This document shows positions 53,064 through 62,048 of a stretch of 64,000 nucleotides of DNA, piece by piece. Numbering within the stretch: the stretch's first letter is position 1; every line of letters starts with the position of its first letter. The stretch spans positions 248,001-312,000 of the forward strand of contig NZ_JAAKZG010000003.1 in the NCBI RefSeq assembly GCF_011045115.1, written 5' to 3'. The position numbers and the translations under genes were made by a program. This DNA comes from Mesorhizobium zhangyense (GTDB lineage: Bacteria; Pseudomonadota; Alphaproteobacteria; Rhizobiales; Rhizobiaceae). A model generated the notes under the pieces. That model did not search any database, was not told where the DNA came from, and was given only the letters and a program-made list of their open reading frames with translations.

Positions 53064-54098
53064 TTACTGCACCCTGATGCGTGGATTGAGGTAGGCGTAA
53101 CCCAGGTCCGAGATGAGCTGGGTGAACAGAACGACGAAGACCGAGACCAGCGAGCAGCCGAGCAGGAGATCGATGTCGTTGTTGCCGGCAGCTTCCACCA
53201 GCGTGTAGCCGAAGCCCTGATAGCGGAACATCACTTCGACGATGACCACGCCGGTGAGCAGCCACGGGAACTGCAGCATGATGACGGTGAACGGCGCGAT
53301 CAGCGCGTTGCGCAACGCGTGCTTGATGACGACGCTGGAGAAGCTCAGCCCCTTCAGCCGCGCGGTGCGGATATATTGCTGCGTCATCACCTCGACCATC
53401 GAGGCCCGGGTCATGCGGGCAATATAGCCGATGCCATAGATGGCCATGGTCATCACCGGCAGGGTGAAATTGTAGAAGGTGATGCCTTGCGCCGTCGCGG
53501 TCGCGGCGGAACCGTTCAGCCAGCCGAGCCACGAAGCGAAAATGACGGTGAAGATGATCCCGGAAACATATTCGGGCGTCGCTGTCGTCGCAATCGAGGC
53601 GACCGACAGGGTTCTATCTGTTCGCGTGCCCTCGCGCATGCCGGCCAATATGCCGATGAGCAGCGCGATCGGCACCATCGTCACCATAACCCAGAACATC
53701 AATATGCCGGTGGCGCCCAATGCCGGGAAAAGCTTGTTGGCGACCTTGGTCTTGAACTTGGTCGAGCAGCCGAAATCGCCTTCCAGCACCCCGCCATAGT
53801 AAGGTTCTGTCGGTTCGTTGCAGAAGGAGAACCGCGGTATGGCCTTGCCGGTGGCGTCGATGTTGGGCTGCTTCTTCACCACGCCGATCCACTGGCCGTA
53901 GCGCACGAAGAAGTTCTGCCGGTAGCCGTTCTTGACCAGCCAGCTTTCGATCTGGTCGGCCGGACTGCGCATGTCGAGCTGGCTGATTGCCAGCTTCTTC
54001 AGGTTCGGTTCCAGATTCACCATGAAGAAGACGACCATCGTCAGGCACAGCATGGTCAGAACCATGGTCCCGAGACGGCGTATAATGAAAGCAAACAT
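53064..54098 (-). CDS. Peptide-type ABC permease, DppB/OppB-like
   Basis: This 344-residue inner-membrane protein starts MFAFIIRRLGTMVLTMLCLT, typical of DppB. After the first helix comes a periplasmic segment of about 90 residues, then five helices with the EAA loop RLKGLSFSSVVIKHALRNAL. It partners the DppC-like permease. A stem-loop lies between it and the upstream substrate-binding protein gene, a usual way of keeping binding protein levels above permease levels. Confidence 0.9.
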   Translation of the reverse strand: MFAFIIRRLGTMVLTMLCLTMVVFFMVNLEPNLKKLAISQLDMRSPADQIESWLVKNGYRQNFFVRYGQWIGVVKKQPNIDATGKAIPRFSFCNEPTEPYYGGVLEGDFGCSTKFKTKVANKLFPALGATGILMFWVMVTMVPIALLIGILAGMREGTRTDRTLSVASIATTATPEYVSGIIFTVIFASWLGWLNGSAATATAQGITFYNFTLPVMTMAIYGIGYIARMTRASMVEVMTQQYIRTARLKGLSFSSVVIKHALRNALIAPFTVIMLQFPWLLTGVVIVEVMFRYQGFGYTLVEAAGNNDIDLLLGCSLVSVFVVLFTQLISDLGYAYLNPRIRVQ

Positions 54099-54151
54099 GG
54101 TCAGCCCCTGCCGTTGGGTTGGGGTCAGATGCGGTCAACCCGTTGGAATCG

Positions 54152-54177
54152 GGAGAGGGACACGGATGCCCCTCTCC
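54152..54177 (-). promoter_or_regulatory. Stem-loop between binding protein and permease genes
   Basis: GGAGAGGG and CCCTCTCC are exact complements across a 10-base loop, 16 bases past the binding protein stop. There is no U-run, so it is probably an mRNA-stabilising or attenuating hairpin. Confidence 0.5.
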
Positions 54178-54193
54178 GACGGTTGAAGCAGTT

Positions 54194-55849
54194 TCATGCC
54201 TCGGCGAGCCAAACCTTGCCGAAGTCGTGTTCGAAGGTCGGATGCATGCCGTGGTTCTTCACGGTCTGCGCCGAGTGATTGTAGAGCTTGCGCCAGTAAG
54301 GCTGGATGATGATGCCGGAATCCTGGAGGATCTTTTCGATATCGGCCATCACAGTCTTGCGCTTTTCGGCATCGGCGATCGACAGGGCCTCGTTGACCTT
54401 GGCGTCAAAATCCGGGTTCGCATAGGCGGATTCGTTCCATGCCTCGCCGCTGCGGTAGCCGATGGCGATGACCTGGATGCCGAGCGGACGCATATTCCAG
54501 TTGGTCATGGAATAAGGATACTTCGTCCAGTCGTTCCAGAAGGTCGAGCCCGGCAGAACCGTACGCTTGACCTTGATGCCGGCCTCGCGAAGCTGGGCTG
54601 CGATCGCATCGCCCGTGTTCTTGTGCCAGTCCTCGTCCACCGTGATCAGGTCGTGCTCGAAATCGGCCTGTCCGGCTTCCGCCATCAGCGCCTTTGCCTT
54701 GGCCGGATCGCGCGCCACCTTCGGCAGCTCCGCATATTCCGGATGGATCTGGCAGACGTGATGGTTTTCAGCAGGCACGCCGGCATTGCCATAGCCGAGC
54801 TGGAGCACCACTGCGTTGTCGACGGCGAGCTGGAGCGCGTTGCGCACCTTCTGGTCGTCGTAAGGCTTGTTTGCGACGTTGGTGCGCGCGACGATGGTCG
54901 AGGCGGTCACCACTTCGGACTTCACCAGGTCCAGACCGTCGAGGATGGTGACATAGTCGGCCGTCGTCTCGTGATTTGACTGGACTTCGCCAGCCTCGAA
55001 AGCGCTGACCATGGCCGCCGGATCGGTGCCGTAGTCGATGAATTCGACGCCGTCGAGATAGACTTCGCCGTTCCACCACTTACCGTCCTCGCGGCGCTTG
55101 TAGACGACCTTGCTGCCGACATCGTAGGAGACGAGCTCGAACGGGCCGGTGCCGATGGGCGTTGCGACGAAATTCGCGCCCTTCTCGTCGAAGCTGCGAT
55201 GCACCACCAGACCCGGATAGTCGGTCAGGTTCGGGATGAGCGCGATATCGGACTTGCTGAGCGTCAGCTTGACGGTGTTGTCGTCGACCTTGGTGATCGC
55301 GCCTTCGCGCAGCTTTTTCGTAGCGTCGTCGACCAGGCTGCCCATGCGGCCCGGCATGGAATTGCCTTCGACCGTCTTGTCGCACCAGCGGGTGAAATTG
55401 AAGATCACATCGTCGGCGTTGAAGACGTCGCCATTGTTCCAGGTCGCGCCCTGACGGACCTTCAGGACATATTCCGTAGCGTCGTCATTCACTTCCCAGC
55501 TTTCGAGAAGGTAAGGCTCGAAGGTGAACTCGCGGGTGTATTTCACCAAGGGTTCGAGCGTCTGGCGCTCGGCATTGGCGATTTCGGACCAGTCGGCGGT
55601 GCGTGGATCCTTCGGGTCCTTGATGGACATCGCCACCTTGAGAACGCCGCCCTTCTTGGGTTCTTCCTGCGCCATTGCAGGGGTGGGCGCGGCAAGACCG
55701 ATCATGCCATACGCCATTGCGGTGGAAGCGCCGAACACGCTCGCCAGTGCGAGGAACTCGCGGCGGTCCATGCCACCGGCCTTCACGCTCTTGGCCATTT
55801 CAACGATATGGTCTGGAACGCTATCCCCGTTGTTCTTGTAGAATGTCAT
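54194..55849 (-). CDS. ABC importer substrate-binding protein, family 5 (peptide/opine type)
   Basis: This 551-residue SBP_bac_5 protein has a twin-arginine-type signal near residue 30 ([16 protein letters not shown], then [15 protein letters not shown]), which implies Tat export. Family features are [40 protein letters not shown] and [13 protein letters not shown]. The ATG at 55849 has GGAG about 8 bases upstream; the in-frame ATG at 55948 lies beyond a probable promoter and is rejected. It is first in an operon with DppB, DppC and double-ATPase genes. Peptides are the default ligand; an amine or betaine is possible given the catabolic neighbours. Confidence 0.9.
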   Translation of the reverse strand: MTFYKNNGDSVPDHIVEMAKSVKAGGMDRREFLALASVFGASTAMAYGMIGLAAPTPAMAQEEPKKGGVLKVAMSIKDPKDPRTADWSEIANAERQTLEPLVKYTREFTFEPYLLESWEVNDDATEYVLKVRQGATWNNGDVFNADDVIFNFTRWCDKTVEGNSMPGRMGSLVDDATKKLREGAITKVDDNTVKLTLSKSDIALIPNLTDYPGLVVHRSFDEKGANFVATPIGTGPFELVSYDVGSKVVYKRREDGKWWNGEVYLDGVEFIDYGTDPAAMVSAFEAGEVQSNHETTADYVTILDGLDLVKSEVVTASTIVARTNVANKPYDDQKVRNALQLAVDNAVVLQLGYGNAGVPAENHHVCQIHPEYAELPKVARDPAKAKALMAEAGQADFEHDLITVDEDWHKNTGDAIAAQLREAGIKVKRTVLPGSTFWNDWTKYPYSMTNWNMRPLGIQVIAIGYRSGEAWNESAYANPDFDAKVNEALSIADAEKRKTVMADIEKILQDSGIIIQPYWRKLYNHSAQTVKNHGMHPTFEHDFGKVWLAEA

Positions 55850-55882
55850 CTTAGAACTCCCATTGTTGGCTTTCCGCCGATT

Positions 55883-55911
55883 AGCATTCCGCATCCGGCC
55901 TTCGATGTCAA
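55883..55911 (-). promoter_or_regulatory. Candidate promoter of the family-5 ABC operon
   Basis: On the minus strand TTGACA, a 17-base spacer and AATGCT lie 33 bases ahead of the ATG at 55849. The -35 is perfect, the -10 poor. Confidence 0.4.
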
Positions 55912-56281
55912 AAGGAACGGACGACAGAACTCGGGAGTAAATGTGCAACTTTGAATGGCTGGCAGTTCGCGCGAATACGACAAACTTGGCGCAAAATTGC
56001 TATTGCGCGGGCGGATTCGGCGGAATCTTCTGCGGACAATAAAACTGATACATTTGGAGCGAGCCGCCCAGCGCCAGACAGGTCATTCCTTGAGGCCAGG
56101 CAAGGGCTCGCGGGGCATCACACACAGCCCTGACGTGTGGCTGCCACTAAAAATTGTGGAAACATGTATAGGCATATCTTTTGGTCGATGCCTCGGTCCC
56201 ATATTCAGCACCTGACCGAATTCCCGATCAGGCTACATCCAAAAGACATGGGTGGAGATTAAAACTGCCGGGGCATCCATG

Positions 56282-56310
56282 TTGACAAGCGCCGGCCAAG
56301 CCGGATTCAT
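56282..56310 (+). promoter_or_regulatory. Candidate promoter of the alpha-2-macroglobulin gene
   Basis: TTGACA, a 17-base spacer and ATTCAT lie 33 bases ahead of the ATG at 56344. The -35 is perfect, the -10 weak. Confidence 0.35.
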
Positions 56311-56343
56311 GGGTCTCGAAACGACAGCGGTGTGGAGGAGACA

Positions 56344-59300
56344 ATGTCTATGCGCGCGGCACGTGGTTTGTCGGTTTTCGTCTTTCTTTTATCCCTGCTG
56401 TTTGCTGGTGCCGGTGCGGCACTAGCCATCGATGCGCGAACGATCGCCACCAGCGAGAATGGCGACTATTTCGGCTTCGACCTCAGGTCAGAGCAGAACG
56501 TCACGCTCGACCAGTGCAAGTCGACCTGCCTCGGCGATTCTTCCTGCCGCGCCTTCACCTACAACACCAAGGCCAAATGGTGTTTCCTCAAATCCGATTT
56601 CGCCACGCTGAAGCCTTTCCCGGGCGCGGTTGCCGGCAAAGTCGTGACGCTGAACAGCGACCCCGATATCGGCGCACCGCCGGAACTCTCTTTCTTCTCT
56701 GCCGGCATGATCGACGAGGCCCGCCAGCTCCGCGCCAAGCTGACCGACGGCTCGGTGACGGTCGGTCAGGAAGGCTTGGCCGCACTTACCGAAACAGCCG
56801 GCCAGGCACTGCAGAATGGCGACCCGCGCACGGCAATGCAGAAATTCACCACCGCCGTCGCGACCTCACCCAATGACGGCACGCTTTGGCTCGGCCTCGC
56901 CCGCGCCATCGTCGGCGTCGCGCCCGCCAACGGTGAAGAGACCACAAAACTCCAGCGTGACGGAACCTCAGCCGCCTGGAACGCCTACCAGCTTCTGCGC
57001 ACCACGCAGACACGCGCCGATGTGTTGGCCGTGATGGCGGTCGCACTCGACAAGCGCGAGATGTTTCGCCCTGCCCTTCAGTCCTATGAGGCGAGCCTTG
57101 CGCTGGTCAATTCGGCAACCATCCGCGCCGAATATGAAGACCTGAAGGCCCGCAAGGGATTCCGCGTCATCGACCATTCCGTCGACAATGACAGCGCAGC
57201 CCCGCGCATCTGCGCGCAATTCTCGGAGGAACTGGTCAAGAACGGCGTCGACTACGCGCCTTTCGTCACCGTCGACGGCGCAGCGCCCAAGGCCATCGAG
57301 GCCAAGGACAAGCAGATCTGCGTCGAGGGCCTCGAGCATGGCCGCCACTACAACGTTACCTTCCGCGCTGGCTTGCCTGCGGCGGTCGGCGAAGTCATCG
57401 CCGCACCGGTCGTACTCTCCATCTATGTGCAGGATCGCACCGCCTCCGCGCGCTTCACCGGCGACAGCTTCGTGCTGCCGGCGACAGCCCGGCGCGGCAT
57501 TCCGCTCGTCACCGTCAATCTGGCGGCAGCCGACGTGAAGCTCTTCCGCATCGGCGACCGCTCGCTTGCCCAGTTGCTCACCGGCTACCAGTTCCTGCGC
57601 CAGCTCGACAGCTACGACATTTCCAACATCTCCGACCAGATGGGCGAGCCGATCTGGGAAGGCCAGATAGAGATCGCCAACGAGCTCAACAAGGAAGTGA
57701 CGACCAGCTTCCCGGTTGACGAGGCGCTGCCGCAGCGCAAGCCCGGCGTCTATGTGCTGACGGCGCAGCCGGTCAACGACCGCAGCGAGGACTATTCTTC
57801 CCGCGCCACGCAGTGGTTCGTCGTTTCCGACATCGGCCTCTCCACCTATACCGGCCAGGACGGCCTGAACGTCTTCGCCCGCTCGCTCGGCTCGGCCAAG
57901 CCGATCGCCGACATCGAGCTGACGCTGCTTGCCCGCAACAATGAAGTCCTCGGCACGGCAAAGACAGACACTGAGGGCCGCGCCACCTTCACCCCCGGCT
58001 TGACGCGCGGCTCCGGCAGCATGGTGCCGGCGGTGTTGATGGCAGGCCAGGGCGACAGCGATTTTGTTTTCCTCGACATGACGCGCGCCGGCTTCGATCT
58101 CTCCGACCGCGGCGTGACGGGACGAACCGCGCCCGGCGCGCTCGACGTCTATGCCTGGACAGAGCGCGGCATCTACCGCGTCGGCGAGGAAGTGCATGTC
58201 GCAGCGCTTGCCCGCGACGACGCGGCCAAAGCGGTTGAGAACCTGCCGCTGACCTTCATCTTCACGCGGCCCGACGGCGTCGAGGATCGCCGCATCATTT
58301 CCGACGGCGCCAATGCCGGCGGCCACGCCGTCGACCTGACGCTGGCAAACAACGCCATGCGCGGCACCTGGACGGTCTCGATCTACACCGACCCCAAGCA
58401 GGCAGCCGTCGCCAGCCAGATGTTCCTGGTCGAGGATTTCGTGCCCGACCGCATCGAATTCGACCTGACCAGCGACAAGCCCGAGATCGCCGCCGGCGAA
58501 GCAGCCAATGTCACCGTCGATGGCCGCTTCCTCTATGGCGCCCCGGCTGCCGGTCTGGCACTCGAAGGCGAAGTGACGCTTTCGACCACGCAGGAATGGG
58601 AAAGCTTCCCCGGCTACTCCTTCGGCCTTGCCGATGAGCAGGAAGGCGAAGCGACGCGCATTCCGCTGGCCGACCTGCCCGTCGTCGGCGACGACGGCAA
58701 GTCGACCTTCCCCGTGGCGATAGAGCAACTGCCCTCGACCACCCGCCTGCTGAACGCCGCCGTAACCGTGCGCATGCGCGAAAGCGGCGGCCGCGCCGTC
58801 GAGCGCGCGCTGGACATAGGCATCCGCCCGCAAGGCCGGATGATCGGCATCCGTCCGGATTTTTCGGGCGGCGAGGTGCCGCAAGGCGGAACCGCCAAGT
58901 TCAGCTTCATCGCCGTCGACCCACAGGGAAAGCGCGAGGCGCTGCAAGGCGCACAATGGTCGCTTGTGAAGGTCGAGCGCAATTACCAATGGTATCGCAG
59001 CGGCAATGCCTGGAACTACGAGCCGGTGACCTTCACCAAGGCCGTCGCCAACGGCCAGATCGATCTTACCACTGATAAGGAAGCGTCGATCAGCGCCCCC
59101 GTCGACTGGGGCCGCTACCGCCTCGAAGTCGAGACGGCTGATCCGGTAGGCCCTGCCACCAGCTTCGAATTCGATGCCGGCTGGTATGTCGCTGCGACCT
59201 CCACCGAGACGCCCGACGGGCTCGAAATCGCCCTCGACAAGGACCACTACGCAGCCGGCGAAGTCGCCAAGCTGCAGGTCTCGCCGCGCTTTGCCGGCGA

Positions 59301-61818
59301 GCTGCTGGTGACGGTAGGCGCCGACAAGCTGCTGAAAACGATCACCGCAAGCGTGCCGGAAGGCGGCGCAACCATCGACGTGCCTGTCGGCGACGACTGG
59401 GGCGCCGGCGCCTATGTCACCGCCACGCTCTACCGCCCCGGCGAAGCGCAGGAATCGCGCATGCCGGCGCGCGCCATCGGCGTGAAATGGCTGAAGGTCG
59501 ATCCGGGCGCGAAACAGCTTGGCGTCACGCTCTCGCCGCCTGAAAAGACTGCACCGCGCCAGACCCTGTCGATACCGGTTGCGGTGGCGGGTGCCGCACC
59601 CGCCAGCGACGCCTATGTCATGGTCGCAGCGGTCGATGTCGGCATCCTCAACCTGACGCAATACAAGGCACCGGACCCGGAAAACTGGTTCTTCGGCCAG
59701 CGCCAGCTCGGCCTCGAACTGCGCGACCTCTACGGCCGCCTGATCGACGGCTCGCTCGGCACCACGGGCAAGCTGCGCACCGGTGGCGACGGCGCCAACA
59801 TGGCCTCCGAAGGCAGCCCGCCGACCGAAAGACTGGTCGCCTTCTTCTCTGGTCCGGTGAAACTCGACACTGAGGGCAAGGCGACGGTCGATTTCGACAT
59901 TCCGCAGTTCAACGGCACCGTGCGCATCATGGCGGTGGCGTGGACCAAGGAGGCGGTCGGCCACGCGACAAGCGACGTCATCGTGCGTGATCCCGTGGTG
60001 ATCACCGCCGGCCTGCCACGCTTCATGGCCCCGGGCGACGATGCGCTGATGCGGCTCGACATCGCCAACACCGATGCCCCGGACGGCGACTATTCGCTGG
60101 CTATCGACACCAACGGCGATCTTTCAACCGGCACGGTTCCCGAGACAGTCACGCTGACCGCCGGCAAGCGCCAGACGCTGACGGTCCCGCTCACCGCGCA
60201 ATCGAGCGGCGATGCCGGGCTGACCATTCGGCTCGCCAATGCCGAGGGTCTGAGCATCGAGCAGAACCTGACCATCCCGGTGCGGCCGGCCGAACTGCCG
60301 GTGACGACGCGCACCGTAGTCGACCTCAAGCCCAACGCCAGCCTGCGCATCGACAAGGAACTGCTGGCGGCAAGCCTGCTCGACGGCGCCTCCGTCAGCG
60401 TCGGCGTATCGCGGGCATCGGCCTTCGACGTGCCGTCGCTGCTGATGACGCTCGACCGCTACCCCTATGGTTGCGCCGAGCAGACGACCAGCCGCGCGCT
60501 GCCGCTGCTCTATGTCAGCGAACTGGCGGCCAGCTCCGGTATGGCCGAAGACACCACCCTGCACGACCGCATCCAGCAGGCTATCTACCGCGTGCTGAAC
60601 TATCAGGCGTCGTCGGGCAGCTTCGGCCTGTGGGGACCGGGTTCGGGTGACCTCTGGCTCGACGCCTATGTCACCGACTTCCTGACCCGGGCGCGCGAAA
60701 AGAACTACGAGGTGCCGAGCGAGGCGATGCTTTCCGCACTCCAGAACCTGCAGAACGCAATCTCTTACGACATCGACCTGCAGGATCGCGGCAGCGAGAT
60801 CGCCTATGCGCTCTATGTGCTCGCCCGCAACAAGAAGGCGTCGATCGGCGATTTGCGCTATTACTCCGACACGCAGCTCGAAGCCTTTTCGAGCCCGATG
60901 GCGGTGGCCCAGCTTGCCGCCAGCCTCGCGCTCTATGGTGATCAGCAGCGCTCGGAAAACACCTTCCAGGCAGCCCTGACACTGGCCAAGACCAACACCG
61001 AGCATGACTATTCGCGCTCGGATTACGGCTCGCGCCTGCGCGACGGCGCCGCCATGCTGGCGCTTGCCGCCGAAAGCCGCCCTGCATCGAAGATCGTGCC
61101 GGAACTGATCAAGCTCGTCACCGCCGAGCGCAAGGCTGCGAACTACACCAGCACGCAGGACCAGGCCTGGATGCTGCTGGCGGCGCGCGCCATGCGGGCC
61201 AACAGCGATACCATCCAGCTCACCGTCAATGGCGAGCAGCATGGCGGCGCCTATTCGCAGCAGGTGTCCGGCAACGACCTTGCCGACAACCCGCTGGTCA
61301 TCGCCAACACCGGCAAGGATGCCTTGCAGGCCGTGGTGACCGCGGTTGCCGCACCCGCCCAGCCGCTGCCATCCGGCGGGGACGGTTTTCAGATCGCGCG
61401 CACCTACTACGGCCTCGACGGCTCCGAGGCCAATGTCACCAGCGTCTCGCAGAACGAGCGCTTCGTGGTGGTGCTGAAGATCGACGAGGTCAACGACTGG
61501 CCCTCGCGCGTGCTGGTCAGCGACCTGCTGCCTGCCGGCTTCGAGATCGACAATCCGGGACTGGTCTCCAGCGCCGACCTCGGCAACTTCCCCTGGCTTG
61601 CCCGCACCGAAGCCGCGCATCTCGAATTCCGCGACGACCGTTTCGTCGCCGCCTTCGACCGCACGTCCGGCGACAACGGCCAGATCACGCTGGCCTATGT
61701 CGTGCGCGCCGTGACGCCCGGCATCTATGCGCATCCGGCGGCAAGCGTGGAGGACATGTACCGGCCGCAATATTCGGCCCGCACGGCGAGCGGGATGATG
61801 GAGGTGAGGACGCCGTAG
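56344..61818 (+). CDS. Bacterial alpha-2-macroglobulin with N-terminal PAN-like domain
   Basis: This 1824-residue protein has a Sec signal (VFVFLLSLLFAGAGAALA, cleavage near residue 28). A PAN/Apple-like domain follows at about residues 30-105, with Cys58, Cys62, Cys68 and Cys80. Then come a helical TPR-like stretch (about 125-270), MG domains and the bait-region zone. The thioester is CAEQ at residues 1377-1380 (PYGCAEQTTSRALPL), so it should trap proteases covalently. No lipobox is present, unlike E. coli YfhM. GGAGGAG stands just before the ATG; the GTG at 56332 overlaps that ribosome site. The pbpC gene follows, the classical pairing in which trapping protects the periplasm while PBP1C repairs the wall. 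Confidence 0.92.
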   Translation: MSMRAARGLSVFVFLLSLLFAGAGAALAIDARTIATSENGDYFGFDLRSEQNVTLDQCKSTCLGDSSCRAFTYNTKAKWCFLKSDFATLKPFPGAVAGKVVTLNSDPDIGAPPELSFFSAGMIDEARQLRAKLTDGSVTVGQEGLAALTETAGQALQNGDPRTAMQKFTTAVATSPNDGTLWLGLARAIVGVAPANGEETTKLQRDGTSAAWNAYQLLRTTQTRADVLAVMAVALDKREMFRPALQSYEASLALVNSATIRAEYEDLKARKGFRVIDHSVDNDSAAPRICAQFSEELVKNGVDYAPFVTVDGAAPKAIEAKDKQICVEGLEHGRHYNVTFRAGLPAAVGEVIAAPVVLSIYVQDRTASARFTGDSFVLPATARRGIPLVTVNLAAADVKLFRIGDRSLAQLLTGYQFLRQLDSYDISNISDQMGEPIWEGQIEIANELNKEVTTSFPVDEALPQRKPGVYVLTAQPVNDRSEDYSSRATQWFVVSDIGLSTYTGQDGLNVFARSLGSAKPIADIELTLLARNNEVLGTAKTDTEGRATFTPGLTRGSGSMVPAVLMAGQGDSDFVFLDMTRAGFDLSDRGVTGRTAPGALDVYAWTERGIYRVGEEVHVAALARDDAAKAVENLPLTFIFTRPDGVEDRRIISDGANAGGHAVDLTLANNAMRGTWTVSIYTDPKQAAVASQMFLVEDFVPDRIEFDLTSDKPEIAAGEAANVTVDGRFLYGAPAAGLALEGEVTLSTTQEWESFPGYSFGLADEQEGEATRIPLADLPVVGDDGKSTFPVAIEQLPSTTRLLNAAVTVRMRESGGRAVERALDIGIRPQGRMIGIRPDFSGGEVPQGGTAKFSFIAVDPQGKREALQGAQWSLVKVERNYQWYRSGNAWNYEPVTFTKAVANGQIDLTTDKEASISAPVDWGRYRLEVETADPVGPATSFEFDAGWYVAATSTETPDGLEIALDKDHYAAGEVAKLQVSPRFAGELLVTVGADKLLKTITASVPEGGATIDVPVGDDWGAGAYVTATLYRPGEAQESRMPARAIGVKWLKVDPGAKQLGVTLSPPEKTAPRQTLSIPVAVAGAAPASDAYVMVAAVDVGILNLTQYKAPDPENWFFGQRQLGLELRDLYGRLIDGSLGTTGKLRTGGDGANMASEGSPPTERLVAFFSGPVKLDTEGKATVDFDIPQFNGTVRIMAVAWTKEAVGHATSDVIVRDPVVITAGLPRFMAPGDDALMRLDIANTDAPDGDYSLAIDTNGDLSTGTVPETVTLTAGKRQTLTVPLTAQSSGDAGLTIRLANAEGLSIEQNLTIPVRPAELPVTTRTVVDLKPNASLRIDKELLAASLLDGASVSVGVSRASAFDVPSLLMTLDRYPYGCAEQTTSRALPLLYVSELAASSGMAEDTTLHDRIQQAIYRVLNYQASSGSFGLWGPGSGDLWLDAYVTDFLTRAREKNYEVPSEAMLSALQNLQNAISYDIDLQDRGSEIAYALYVLARNKKASIGDLRYYSDTQLEAFSSPMAVAQLAASLALYGDQQRSENTFQAALTLAKTNTEHDYSRSDYGSRLRDGAAMLALAAESRPASKIVPELIKLVTAERKAANYTSTQDQAWMLLAARAMRANSDTIQLTVNGEQHGGAYSQQVSGNDLADNPLVIANTGKDALQAVVTAVAAPAQPLPSGGDGFQIARTYYGLDGSEANVTSVSQNERFVVVLKIDEVNDWPSRVLVSDLLPAGFEIDNPGLVSSADLGNFPWLARTEAAHLEFRDDRFVAAFDRTSGDNGQITLAYVVRAVTPGIYAHPAASVEDMYRPQYSARTASGMMEVRTP

Positions 61819-61876
61819 TCATGAAAGCGCTTGGCTACATGTCATCGACAGCGACTTACAATTCAGCGTCGAGCCG

Positions 61877-62043
61877 CCCCTCACCCTTACCCTCTCCCCG
61901 TAAACGGGGAGAGGGGGGCGTCAGCGTTGCGGCCGGCCTTCTTCTCCCTGTGCACGAGGAGAAGGCTGAAGCGTCAACGTTGCGGCCAGCCTTCTTCTCC
62001 CCGTCACTATACGGGGAGAAGGTGCCGGCAGGCGGATGAGGGG
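61877..62043. repeat. Repeat cluster: hairpins and two direct 50-base units before pbpC
   Basis: cctctccccgtaaacggggagagg forms a hairpin at 61890-61913. Two direct units follow, 61918-61968 and 61971-62023, both starting gcgtca(g/a)cgttgcggcc and each containing a cttctcc...ggagaag hairpin. Outer cccctcaccct and gatgagggg pair. The cluster splits the alpha-2-macroglobulin and pbpC genes. Confidence 0.75.
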
Positions 62044-62048
62044 CGGCT

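Larger units (their letters stand above)
55850..56343. other. 494-base divergent gap between SBP and alpha-2-macroglobulin genes
   Basis: No gene is convincing here; an 86-codon plus-strand frame at 55955 has no ribosome site and an unlikely composition. Both flanking genes are transcribed outward, so two promoters are expected. Candidate elements are listed separately. The middle (56140-56220) is AT-richer than the rest. Confidence 0.5.

Noticed and set aside
55955-56215. 86-codon plus-strand frame in the long divergent gap
   Set aside because: No ribosome site, odd composition and no membrane or signal features; probably chance.
56968-59964. A 998-codon open frame on the minus strand inside the alpha-2-macroglobulin gene
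   Set aside because: It is a GC-driven shadow of the real gene: composition is Arg/Gly/Asp-rich without any domain, and the plus-strand product has a signal peptide, domains and a thioester.
2827-62043. Intergenic repeats as CRISPR arrays
   Set aside because: They are scattered inverted repeats of different lengths, not regularly spaced direct repeats, and no cas gene is seen.
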